In this document: one piece after another, positions 8,300 to 16,124 of the stretch
Position numbering within the stretch: position 1 is the first letter of the stretch
Layout of the letters: the number at the start of each line of letters is the position of its first letter
Assembly (NCBI RefSeq): GCF_008801475.1
Contig: NZ_VZPP01000001.1
Location: 248,001 to 312,000, forward strand
DNA from: Pseudomonas moorei
GTDB taxonomy: Bacteria > Pseudomonadota > Gammaproteobacteria > Pseudomonadales > Pseudomonadaceae
DNA: 64,000 nucleotides
Direction of reading: 5' to 3'
The notes under the pieces: generated by a model
Databases searched by the model: none
Seen by the model: only the letters and a program-made list of their open reading frames with translations
What the model was told of the DNA's origin: nothing
Position numbers and translations under genes: made by a program

Positions 8300-9678
8300 T
8301 GATCGGCCTGGGCGCGAGCATCTGGCGCGGCGTCAAGGGCGTCGGGGCCAATGGCAGTGTTTCATTGCCGGCTCCAACGACGGTCAACTTCACCTCGGCG
8401 CAGGTCTCTCCGGGCTTTACCGGCTCGGTCAGCACCACCAAGAACGCGGCCCGGGTTTATGCCCGGGGCGCACTGACGCTGTGGTGCGGGTACATCACCG
8501 GCACGGAAGCGAAGCTGACCAACCCCACGGACTTCGGCGATAACGCTGGATCCATGGAAGTGGCCATCGATGGCGGGGCATTTGCCGCCGCGCCGAACAC
8601 TGCATCGGTCTATACGCTGTTCACCGGGTTGCCGCATGCGACCAGGTTCGTCGAAGTGCGCTGGGTTGCAGCCATGGCGAGCGCCCCGTACATCGCATCT
8701 TCAGGCAACGTACTCGCGGTCACTGGCCAGCCCCCGGCGCTGCAAACCTTTGTCGGCAAGATCGAGCCAGGTGCCGATTCGGCCCTCGGTCTGTACAGCG
8801 GCGCAATCATCGCCAACACGGCCAACTACACGCCGTCACTCGCAACACCAAAGGGCACGGTTTACGGCTCCTGCATCAACTCGGTCAAGATCAAGGGCGC
8901 ATTCACCAAGCTGGCAGTCACGCTCAATGGCACCCGAAAGGTGGGCGTCAGCAAGAACGGTGGACCGGCTGTTTACTACTCGGCTTCCGATGAGGCAGCG
9001 TTCCCGCCCCGCGCACTGGTCATCCCTTGCGACGGATCGACCTCGACCTACAACATTTGGGACGATGGTAACTTCGTAGATACCGGCGGCACCTTCTGTG
9101 TTTCGGCTGACTCTGCTTTCCTGGACATCGGCACTCGCCGGCGCCTGGATCAGTACGGTGACTCAATCACGTTCGGCTCCGGGCCTGGCGCTACGTCGTC
9201 GGACACCGAGACCATGCGCGTGGCCGCGGCCCTTGGGTTTGTCGGCAGCACCAACGGCATCAGCGGGCAGACTGTGGCCGGCGGCAAGACCATGCTCGAC
9301 AACGTTCTGCCGCTGCGAACCGTAACGAGCAACGACGTAGCTATTCTGGCGTTGGGCGGAAACAATGCCTCAGACGGCATCGACTCCACCGAACAGGCGG
9401 ACTACGGGCTGTGCATTGATAAGCTGCTGGCCAAGGGTTATGGCAAGGTCTTGTGCCGCGGCATCCTGCCAAACGCCTTGGCTCAATCGCTGGTCGATGC
9501 AGCCAACGTCATCCTGAAAGGGGTGATGGATGCCAAGGCCGATCCCAAGCTTGTGTGGATTGATCCGACCACCTGGACGGGATTCAGCACCCAAGACGGA
9601 ACCCACCCAGACGCAGCGGGCTATGTGACCATCGCCGGCTTTGCCATTCCTGCCTACACCGCAGCACTCGGCCTCTGA
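8299..9678 (+). CDS. Virion-associated SGNH/GDSL hydrolase
   Basis: A 459-residue two-part protein. Residues 1 to about 275 are beta-rich (repeats of Gly/Thr/Ser strands) and likely anchor it to the particle. Residues 280-459 are an SGNH hydrolase with all four blocks: GDSI (Ser289), ISGQT (Gly323), GGNN (Asn355) and DGTHPD (Asp433/His436 pair). The family includes carbohydrate O-deacetylases and lipases. On a phage particle the likely substrate is acetylated capsule or O-antigen, which is inference. Unusually, it lies in the head block, between the coat and head-tail joining genes, rather than with the tail fibre genes. Confidence 0.85.
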   Translation: MIGLGASIWRGVKGVGANGSVSLPAPTTVNFTSAQVSPGFTGSVSTTKNAARVYARGALTLWCGYITGTEAKLTNPTDFGDNAGSMEVAIDGGAFAAAPNTASVYTLFTGLPHATRFVEVRWVAAMASAPYIASSGNVLAVTGQPPALQTFVGKIEPGADSALGLYSGAIIANTANYTPSLATPKGTVYGSCINSVKIKGAFTKLAVTLNGTRKVGVSKNGGPAVYYSASDEAAFPPRALVIPCDGSTSTYNIWDDGNFVDTGGTFCVSADSAFLDIGTRRRLDQYGDSITFGSGPGATSSDTETMRVAAALGFVGSTNGISGQTVAGGKTMLDNVLPLRTVTSNDVAILALGGNNASDGIDSTEQADYGLCIDKLLAKGYGKVLCRGILPNALAQSLVDAANVILKGVMDAKADPKLVWIDPTTWTGFSTQDGTHPDAAGYVTIAGFAIPAYTAALGL

Positions 9679-9695
9679 CATCAGCGAGATAACCC

Positions 9696-10199
9696 ATGAC
9701 TTTGATTACCGAAGACGGCACCGGGCGCGCTGACGCCGAATCACTGTGCTCAGTCGCCTATGCCGACTCGTACCACGATGCGCGTGGCAATGCGGCGTGG
9801 CTGGCTTTGACCGAGATCCAGAAAGAGCAGGCGCTGCGCCGTAGCACGGATTATCTGGAGCACACCTACAGCGCGCGCACATGCGGTTACCGGGCAAAGA
9901 CGACCCAAGCACTGGCCTGGCCGCGCTACATGGTCAAACGCCAAGGCGGTGCTCGGCTGGAGTACTGGGCCAGTGACGCAGTCCCTAACCCGATTGCTCA
10001 GGCCTGTGCCGAGATGGCTTTCAAGGCTGGACAAGACGATCTGGATAAGGATATCGACCGGATTATCAAGTCCGAAACCGTTGGCCCGCTGAAAACTGAA
10101 TACCTCGACAGCAATGGCGTTGTCCGCTATCGGCAGATCGACAAGATCATGGCTCAGTTCATCGAAGGATCGAGCAGTATTTCCATGGTGCGCTCATGA
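9696..10199 (+). CDS. DnaT-like domain head-tail connector protein
   Basis: A 167-residue protein matching the phage family annotated as DnaT-like ssDNA-binding protein. The N-terminal signature is ESLCSVAYADSYHDARGNAAW, read in parts, followed by EIQKEQALRRSTDYLEHTY and the ALAWPR motif. Its position after the capsid genes argues for an adaptor role (first head-completion ring) rather than DNA replication. It overlaps the next gene by 4 nt. Confidence 0.8.
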   Translation: MTLITEDGTGRADAESLCSVAYADSYHDARGNAAWLALTEIQKEQALRRSTDYLEHTYSARTCGYRAKTTQALAWPRYMVKRQGGARLEYWASDAVPNPIAQACAEMAFKAGQDDLDKDIDRIIKSETVGPLKTEYLDSNGVVRYRQIDKIMAQFIEGSSSISMVRS

Positions 10200-10585
10200 C
10201 CGATATCTATGATCGAGCCAAGGCGACCGCAGCCCGGATGCTGGCGCCTCGCAGCAAGGGCGGCAAAGGACTGGAACTGTCACTGCTCCGCGTCACGACG
10301 GGTGAATATGACCCGGAAAGCGGCACAACCCCAGTGACCACCGCCCAATTCGACGGCTCGGGCTTCCGCGAGAACTACAACCAGCGGGATATCGATGGAT
10401 CACGCATCAAGCAGGGTGATGTGAAGATTCTGATCTCGCCGCTACTGCTGGATGGCACCGATACACCGCAGCCGATCAGCCAGGACAAGATCCAGTTCGA
10501 CGGCGACACCTACACCGTCCAGAACGTCGACCCTTGGGATTACGCCGGCCTCGCGGTCGGCTTTAGTGTGCAGGCCCGCAAATGA
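10196..10585 (+). CDS. Head closure / neck-like protein
   Basis: A 129-residue protein with an N-terminal helix and a beta-strand-rich remainder (QGDVKILISPLLL, then IQFDGDTYTVQNVDPWDYAG). That matches stopper or head-closure proteins of siphoviruses in size and shape, and it is the second gene of the adaptor/closure/tail-completion run. The family assignment rests on position and predicted fold. It overlaps both neighbours by 4 nt. Confidence 0.65.
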   Translation: MTDIYDRAKATAARMLAPRSKGGKGLELSLLRVTTGEYDPESGTTPVTTAQFDGSGFRENYNQRDIDGSRIKQGDVKILISPLLLDGTDTPQPISQDKIQFDGDTYTVQNVDPWDYAGLAVGFSVQARK

Positions 10586-11154
10586 GCTTCGCATTGGATC
10601 TGAAGGCGTTCGCCGAGAAGGCCAATATCAATGCCGAGACCGTTATCAAGAAGGTCGCCATCGACCTGCTGGCCGCCGTGGTGGATAGATCCCCGGTCGG
10701 CAACCCTGAGTTATGGGCGGCGAATTCAGTGGCGACCCAGTACAACAACGAAGTCGCCCGGCTGAATGCCGAACTGCGCAACGATCCGGCGAACCTGTCC
10801 AAGAGCGGACGGATGAAGCCCGGCCGCCTGATCAAGGACGGCATGGACCTGGTTGCGGGCGGTGATTACGTCGGCGGTCGCTTCCGTGGCAACTGGCAGG
10901 TGTCGTTCGATACGGCCAAGACCGGGACGCTGGAGCGCATCGACCCGACCGGCCAGGCCTCGAAAGGCGATGCTGCTGCAATCATCGAGGGCTTCACCAG
11001 TGAAGTCGGCACGATCTGGATGATGAACAATCTCCCGTACGGGCCCCGTCTTGAATACGAAAGTTGGTCGACTCAAGCGCCGGCCGGGATGGTCAGAATT
11101 TCCGTGGTCGAGTTCCAGACCTTTATCGATAAAGCCGTTTCGGAGCTTCCCTGA
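10582..11154 (+). CDS. HK97 gp10-like tail completion protein
   Basis: A 190-residue protein of the HK97-gp10/neck type. It shows the N-terminal helix (LDLKAFAEKANINAETVIKK), the DRSPVG motif typical of these proteins, the GGRFRGNWQVS strand, and PYGPRLEYE near the C-terminus. These proteins cap or complete the tail before head joining. It is coupled to the preceding gene by a 4-nt overlap and shares a base with the next start. Confidence 0.8.
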   Translation: MSFALDLKAFAEKANINAETVIKKVAIDLLAAVVDRSPVGNPELWAANSVATQYNNEVARLNAELRNDPANLSKSGRMKPGRLIKDGMDLVAGGDYVGGRFRGNWQVSFDTAKTGTLERIDPTGQASKGDAAAIIEGFTSEVGTIWMMNNLPYGPRLEYESWSTQAPAGMVRISVVEFQTFIDKAVSELP

Positions 11155-11573
11155 TGTCAGACAAGATCATCCGCAGCCTGCTTGAAGGCCGCTTGAAGAC
11201 GTGGGCGACTGCCAGGGTGCCGGCACTGCCGATTGCCTATGAAGACGTCGCCTTCACGCCGCCGGCCGACGGCTCACCTTACCTGCGCGCCTTTCTGCTG
11301 CCGGCCAACGCGACCAGCGAAGACCTCGAAGGCAAGCACACGGCCTACCGTGGCGTTTTCCAGGTCAGCGTTGTGACCAAGGCCGGAATTGGCCGAGGCA
11401 CGGCTGAATCGATCGCCGATGAGATCGCCGCGCTGTTCCCGAACAACCTTGACCTGACAAAGACAGCCTTCACTGTCTACGTCCGCTCGCCGATGGCAAC
11501 CGCCCCGGCCCAGCAGGGCGACACGACTACAACGCTGCCGCTGTCGTTCACATACCGAGCCGACACCACCTAA
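11154..11573 (+). CDS. Tail terminator protein (DUF4128-like)
   Basis: A 139-residue protein in the tail-terminator position before the tail tube gene. It has an N-terminal helix (DKIIRSLLEGRLKTWATARV), a PYLRAFLLPA strand, and the GVFQVSVVTKAGIGRGTAESIADEIAALFPN core (quoted in part) typical of tail terminators of the lambda gpU type. Such proteins form the hexameric ring that stops tube polymerisation. A terminator follows it. Confidence 0.8.
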   Translation: MSDKIIRSLLEGRLKTWATARVPALPIAYEDVAFTPPADGSPYLRAFLLPANATSEDLEGKHTAYRGVFQVSVVTKAGIGRGTAESIADEIAALFPNNLDLTKTAFTVYVRSPMATAPAQQGDTTTTLPLSFTYRADTT

Positions 11574-11595
11574 TCCGCCCATTGGGCAAACCCAG

Positions 11596-11617
11596 AACCC
11601 GCTATTGAGCGGGTTTT
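11596..11617 (+). terminator. Hairpin between tail terminator and tail tube genes
   Basis: AACCCGCT/AGCGGGTT stem with a short ATTG loop, running into TTTT. It may give partial termination so that the tail tube gene is separately tuned. Confidence 0.65.
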
Positions 11618-11643
11618 GTCATTTCTGCATAGAGGAAACCCCC

Positions 11644-12291
11644 ATGGGCTACAAACTTCCCAACGGCGCGACGTTCGAGCATGCCGCTACTTACGCCGCT
11701 CCACTTGCTTTCTCGGCCATCACCAACGCCTCTGAAGCGGTCTGCACCGTAGTCGGCGCGACTTTGGTGGCCGGCGACATCCTGCTGGTCACTTCCGGCT
11801 GGACCGCGCTGAACAACAAGGTTGTCCGCGTCAAGACCGCTACCGCTACCGCGATCACCCTGGAAACGATCGACACCACCAGCACCACAATCTTCCCGGC
11901 CGGCTCCGGCGCGGGCAGCCTGAAAAAGGTCATGACCTGGGTGCAGATCCCGCAGATCACTGACGTGGCGTTCTCCGGCGGCGACCAGAACTACCAGGAC
12001 GTCGTGTTCCTCGAAGACGCCCAAGGCCGTCAGCTGCCGACTGACAAGGCCGCCGCGAGCATGGTGCTGACTGTTGCCGATGACCCTACTCTGGCTTATG
12101 TGCCAATTGTCCAAGCCGCAGACATCGCGCAGACCGTACAGGCCGCTCGCCTGAACCTGCCAGGCACCGACAAGTTGTACTACGGCGCCTACACCTCGTT
12201 CTCGCTGCAACCGGCGGTATCGCGCAGCAACATCCTGACGCGCACCGTCTCCCTGGCCCTGCAGGCCGCTCCTGTTCGCTACCTGTCGTAA
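11644..12291 (+). CDS. Major tail tube protein
   Basis: A 215-residue beta-rich protein beginning MGYKLPNGATFEHAATYAAP, in the tail-tube slot. The start at 11644 follows a GAGGAAA site; the upstream in-frame ATG lies on the terminator hairpin and is rejected. Gly/Ala/Thr-rich strands dominate, as in lambda gpV-like tube subunits. The C-terminus (NILTRTVSLALQAAPVRYLS) would lie on the tube interior or stacking face. The frameshifted chaperone pair 9 nt downstream confirms the position. Confidence 0.85.
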   Translation: MGYKLPNGATFEHAATYAAPLAFSAITNASEAVCTVVGATLVAGDILLVTSGWTALNNKVVRVKTATATAITLETIDTTSTTIFPAGSGAGSLKKVMTWVQIPQITDVAFSGGDQNYQDVVFLEDAQGRQLPTDKAAASMVLTVADDPTLAYVPIVQAADIAQTVQAARLNLPGTDKLYYGAYTSFSLQPAVSRSNILTRTVSLALQAAPVRYLS

Positions 12292-12300
12292 GGAAACCAC

Positions 12301-12684
12301 ATGGCCAGCTTCAAGATTGCCCAGAACGCCACGTTCAAGGCTGAAGTCGAGATTCCGCGCGTCGGATTCGATCCGATCAAGGTCGATATCGAATTCAAAT
12401 ACCGCGATCGCAAGGAGCTTGCGAAGTACTACGACAAGTGGAACGCGGAGCGTGATGCGGCTGCCAAGGAGGCCATGAAGGATGGCGCGACGTGGGAGCA
12501 GGCAACTGATCGGCAGATTGCTTTGGAAGCGGCCCAGCTGAAGGAGATCATTGTCGGCTGGAGTTTCCCGGAAGAGCTATCCGACGAATCCCTGACTGAG
12601 CTGGTCGGGACGTGCGCGGGCGCCCCAGCCGCAGTCCTCGATGCCTATCAGGCTGCCTACGCGGTAGCTCGCCGGGGAAACTGA
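12301..12684 (+). CDS. Tail assembly chaperone, short form (gpG-like)
   Basis: A 127-residue soluble chaperone that coats the tape measure during tail assembly. It has a beta-strand N-terminus (FKIAQNATFKAEVEIPRVGF) and a helical middle (LAKYYDKWNAERDAAAKEAM). Its last codons are CGG GGA AAC TGA, so a G GGA AAC heptamer lies exactly at the end of the frame. Ribosomes slipping -1 there make the longer product. This is the same architecture as lambda G/GT, whose heptamer is GGGAAAG. Confidence 0.9.
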   Translation: MASFKIAQNATFKAEVEIPRVGFDPIKVDIEFKYRDRKELAKYYDKWNAERDAAAKEAMKDGATWEQATDRQIALEAAQLKEIIVGWSFPEELSDESLTELVGTCAGAPAAVLDAYQAAYAVARRGN

Positions 12685-12992
12685 TCGCCGCGGCGCAAGC
12701 GATGTACGGGTCGCGTGCGCCTGAAGAAACGTTGTCGCTGTTCGGCCTGGACGCTGATGACTTCGAAGGGGACGACGTGGAGATCTGGCCAGACAATTGG
12801 CCAGTCTTCCGTTTGTTCAACGCGCTCGGCACTCAGTGGCGCACCGGCGCCGGCGGCGCGACCGGGCTCGACTACACGTCCATTCGCGACGTGGCCAGCT
12901 ACATCGGCATCAAAAAGCGGCAAATCCCCGAACTATTTCCTGACCTTCAAGTAATGGAGGCCGAAGCGCTCGCTGTCATGGCTGAGGCGTAG
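12301..12992 (+). CDS. Tail assembly chaperone, frameshifted long form (gpGT-like, DUF1799)
   Basis: Predicted fusion of 230 residues made by -1 frameshifting at 12675-12681: residues 1-127 from the short form, then 103 residues from the -1 frame up to 12992. The added part contains the DUF1799-type segment (AQAMYGSRAPEETLSLFGLD, then WPDNWPVFRLFNALGTQWR). In lambda the T extension links the chaperone-coated tape measure to tube subunits. The downstream frame has no credible start or ribosome-binding site of its own, which supports the fusion. Confidence 0.85.
12675..12681 (+). other. Programmed -1 ribosomal frameshift site (GGGAAAC)
   Basis: The heptamer GGGAAAC has the X XXY YYZ form and is in the correct phase (zero-frame codons GGA AAC, one codon before the stop). 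After a -1 slip the reading continues CTG ATC GCC into the DUF1799-like frame without a break. A short downstream stem (ATCGC with GCGAT, loop of 10) begins 3 nt after the site and could act as the stimulator. Confidence 0.88.
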
Positions 12993-13016
12993 TGAATTTA
13001 TTGTCAGGAGAGTGGC

Positions 13017-15785
13017 ATGACACAAGACATCGCCAGCCTTGGGATCAAGGTAGAGACCGGTGAGGTAGCCAAGGCGTCCACTGAGCTGGATGGCCTGGCG
13101 CAGGCTGGCGCGAAGGCCGAGAAAGCCACGGAAGGCCTGACCGGACAAAGCAAGCAAGCTGGCGCATCCATCAAGGCGATGGCGGCGGAAACCAAGGCGG
13201 CTGAGGCGGCCACGGCCAAGCTCGGCAAGCAGACCGCTGCTGTGGGTGTATCTGCTGCGCAGACTGCCGCCGCACTGCGTGGTGTGCCGGCGCAACTCAC
13301 TGACATCGTGACCAGCCTTCAAGGTGGTCAGGCACCGTTGACCGTCCTCCTGCAACAAGGCGGGCAGCTCAAAGACATGTTCGGTGGTGTAGGCCCGGCC
13401 GCCAAGGCGCTGGGCGGGTATGTCGCCGGCTTGATCAACCCGTTCACCCTGGCGGCCGCAGCAGCTGCAGGCCTTGGCCTTGCCTATTACAAGGGCTCCC
13501 AAGAGGCGACGGCCTACAACGCTGCACTGATCCTGACTGGTAATGCGGCTGGTACCAGCGCAGACCAACTTGGTTCGCTGGCCACTCAGATCAGCTCCAC
13601 CATCGGCACCACCGGTGCGGCGGCAGAAGTGCTGGCTCAGCTCGCCGGCAGCAGCAAGATCGCGGGCGAAAGCTTCGGCGTCGTGGCCACGGCCGCGCTT
13701 GAGATGCAGTCGGCCACCGGTAAGGCTATCGAAGAGACGGTCGCCGAGTTTGCCTCGATCGGCAAAGACCCGGTTGCCGCCGCCAAAACGCTGAACGAAC
13801 AGTATGGATTCCTGACGGCTTCCGTCTACTCACAGATCGTCGCCCTGAAAGAGCAAGGCGATACCATTGGTGCGGCGAAGCTTCTGACCGACACCTATGC
13901 CGACACCATCAAAACCCGTACGGCTGACATCACTGCCAACCTGAGCATTTGGGAGCGAGCATGGAAAGGGGTCGCCTCCGAAACCAGGAAGACACTGGAT
14001 GCGTTCAATGACATTGGCCGCGCCGAGGATGCGGCCAAGAAAATTGCTGACCTCAGCCAGCAGGTCGCCTATGCGAAAAGTGCTGTTGCGGCAGATCCAA
14101 GCGATACCGACGCCAAGAAGAAGCTGGAGAACTCTCAGCTTGAGCTGAAATTCCTGACCCAGCAGCGCGATACCCAGGCAGCACTCGCCGCAGCTAAAGG
14201 CTTGTACGTAGAGCGTCAGAAGGCCTCGGTAAATGCTCAGGACAAGCTGAATGCAGGGCTTACGGCTACCGCGAGTAACCAGGAGAAGCTCAGGGATAGG
14301 CTTAAGGAGATCGATGCTCTCGCCAAGGATTCCGCTGCCGGAGATGGCGGAAGGGTTTATACCCCGGCAGAACTCAACCAGCTACGTGATGCGGCGAAAA
14401 AGCAGTTCGCCGATAAGCCAGGCGGCAGCAAAGCGGTCAATCTGACCGGCTACAACGATGCCCAGAACGCAATCAAGGATCTGCAGGCCACCTACTCGAA
14501 CTCCGAGAAAGAGCTGGAGGCGCAGCAGAAGGCCGGCCTGATCACGCAGCAGAACTACCTCGACCAGCGTACCGCGCTGATCCGGGCTGAGCGTGAAGAG
14601 GTAACCCAGGCCTACGAGACCGAGATATCGGCACTGGAAGCCGTAAAAGACAAGTCCAGCACCACTGGTGAGCAGCGCATTCAGCTGGACCAGAAGATCG
14701 CCGATGCGCGCACCAACATGGTCAAGGCGCAAAAGGATGCCGACAGCCAGCTCGAAGTCCTCGCGACCAACGAGGAAGGGCGGGTCAAGAAGCAGGCCTT
14801 GGCGATCAAGACCTACACCGATGCGCTGCAACAGCAGGCCGTTACGCTTCGCCAGCAGGGCGATAGGGAAGCCGCCAGCCTTGGGATGGGCGACAGGCAG
14901 CGCGGACTGAATAACCAGCTCAATGGCATCGACGACAAGGCCAACGCCCAGCGTATCGATCTGGCCAACCAGTACGGCGACGGCTCGCGGGGCATGAGCC
15001 TCGATGAGTACAACGCCAAGCTGAAGGCCGTCGCACAGAGTCAGCAGGAGCTGCGCGACATCACGGTCGAAAGCTACGACAAGATGACGGTGGCTCAGGG
15101 CGATTGGACCTCTGGCGCATCGTCGGCGTGGCAGAATTACCTCGAGTCGACGCGCGACGTGTCCGGGCAGACGAAAAGCCTGTTCACCAACGCCTTCAGC
15201 TCCATGGAAGACGCCGTCGCGCAGTTCGCGCTGACCGGGAAACTGTCGTTCTCGGACTTCGCCAAGTCTGTTCTGGCGGATATGGCGCGTATCGCGGCAC
15301 GGCAGGCTGGATCGTCTGCGCTTAGCGGGCTGTTCGGCTTGGCCACAACCGCAGCGCAGTCCTACTTCGGCGGATCGTCAGGCTCAACGCAGGCCGGCTA
15401 CACCGGGTCAGACTACGCGAACTGGATTAAGACCCAGCAAGCGAAGGGCGGTGCCTGGTCTGGCGGCGTGCAGATGTTCGCCAAGGGCGGTGCGTTCTCC
15501 GACAGCGTGGTCAGTTCGCCCACGGCTTTCGGCATGGCCAACGGCAAAACCGGCGTGATGGGTGAGGCTGGTCCTGAGGCCATTGTGCCTCTGGCTCGCG
15601 ACTCGCAAGGTCGCCTTGGTGTTCGTGGTGGTGCCAATTCCAGCACGGTCAACGTCAGCGTGACGGTAGACGCCTCTGATGGCGGGGGCACCATGCCAGA
15701 CCCAGCGCGCCTGGCCGAGGCCATCAAGGTTGTGACGCGTCAGGAAATTGCACTCGCGCGCCGTAACGGCGGGCAACTCGCTTAA
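13017..15785 (+). CDS. Tail tape measure protein
   Basis: The 922-residue tail length ruler. The N-terminus is a coiled coil (residues 1-90, KASTELDGLAQAGAKAEKAT), followed by a PAQLTDIVTSLQGGQAPLTV motif of lambda gpH-like tape measures. Hydrophobic helices follow (about 120-165, FTLAAAAAAGLGLAYYKGS), then a long heptad region to about residue 700. The C-terminus carries the recurrent AKGGAF...VGEAGPEAIVPLAR-type segment (here GVMGEAGPEAIVPLARDSQG). It starts after a GGAG site, 25 nt past the chaperone stop. Using the usual 1.5 Angstrom per residue, a tail of roughly 130-140 nm is expected. Confidence 0.95.
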   Translation: MTQDIASLGIKVETGEVAKASTELDGLAQAGAKAEKATEGLTGQSKQAGASIKAMAAETKAAEAATAKLGKQTAAVGVSAAQTAAALRGVPAQLTDIVTSLQGGQAPLTVLLQQGGQLKDMFGGVGPAAKALGGYVAGLINPFTLAAAAAAGLGLAYYKGSQEATAYNAALILTGNAAGTSADQLGSLATQISSTIGTTGAAAEVLAQLAGSSKIAGESFGVVATAALEMQSATGKAIEETVAEFASIGKDPVAAAKTLNEQYGFLTASVYSQIVALKEQGDTIGAAKLLTDTYADTIKTRTADITANLSIWERAWKGVASETRKTLDAFNDIGRAEDAAKKIADLSQQVAYAKSAVAADPSDTDAKKKLENSQLELKFLTQQRDTQAALAAAKGLYVERQKASVNAQDKLNAGLTATASNQEKLRDRLKEIDALAKDSAAGDGGRVYTPAELNQLRDAAKKQFADKPGGSKAVNLTGYNDAQNAIKDLQATYSNSEKELEAQQKAGLITQQNYLDQRTALIRAEREEVTQAYETEISALEAVKDKSSTTGEQRIQLDQKIADARTNMVKAQKDADSQLEVLATNEEGRVKKQALAIKTYTDALQQQAVTLRQQGDREAASLGMGDRQRGLNNQLNGIDDKANAQRIDLANQYGDGSRGMSLDEYNAKLKAVAQSQQELRDITVESYDKMTVAQGDWTSGASSAWQNYLESTRDVSGQTKSLFTNAFSSMEDAVAQFALTGKLSFSDFAKSVLADMARIAARQAGSSALSGLFGLATTAAQSYFGGSSGSTQAGYTGSDYANWIKTQQAKGGAWSGGVQMFAKGGAFSDSVVSSPTAFGMANGKTGVMGEAGPEAIVPLARDSQGRLGVRGGANSSTVNVSVTVDASDGGGTMPDPARLAEAIKVVTRQEIALARRNGGQLA

Positions 15786-15794
15786 GGAGGCAGC

Positions 15795-16124
15795 ATGCTG
15801 GCATTCACATGGCGGGCGACTTATGACGCCTCCAGAGTGATCACCCCGACGGTCAAGGTGATCAAGTTCGGCGATGGGTACGAGCAGCGGCAGGGAACCG
15901 GCATCAACCGCCAGCCGCGCAAGTACTCGCTGGTGTTCAAGCGGATCAACTCCGAGATTGACGCCATCGACGCCTTCCTGGCCGCCCGTGGCGCCGTCGA
16001 GGCGTTCAACTACACCCATCCCGGTCACCCGATCGGGGTTTTTGTTTGTCGTGAGTGGACGCGTACCGATGTGGCGCGCGGCATCGACAGTATTTCCGCG
16101 ACCTTTGAGGAGGTGTTCGAGTGA
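15795..16124 (+). CDS. Minor tail protein (lambda gpM-like)
   Basis: A 109-residue protein with the gpM family pattern: MLAFTWRATYDASRVITPTV, VIKFGDGYEQRQGTGIN, and EAFNYTHPGHPIGVFVCREW near the end. GpM-type proteins form part of the tail-tip initiator complex. It is preceded by an AAGGAGG site and overlaps the L gene by 4 nt. Confidence 0.88.
   Translation: MLAFTWRATYDASRVITPTVKVIKFGDGYEQRQGTGINRQPRKYSLVFKRINSEIDAIDAFLAARGAVEAFNYTHPGHPIGVFVCREWTRTDVARGIDSISATFEEVFE

Noticed and set aside
12612..12683. Independent start for the second tail chaperone frame
   Set aside because: The codons before the slippery site read as arginine/serine-rich shadow sequence with no ribosome-binding site; the -1 frameshift explains the frame better.
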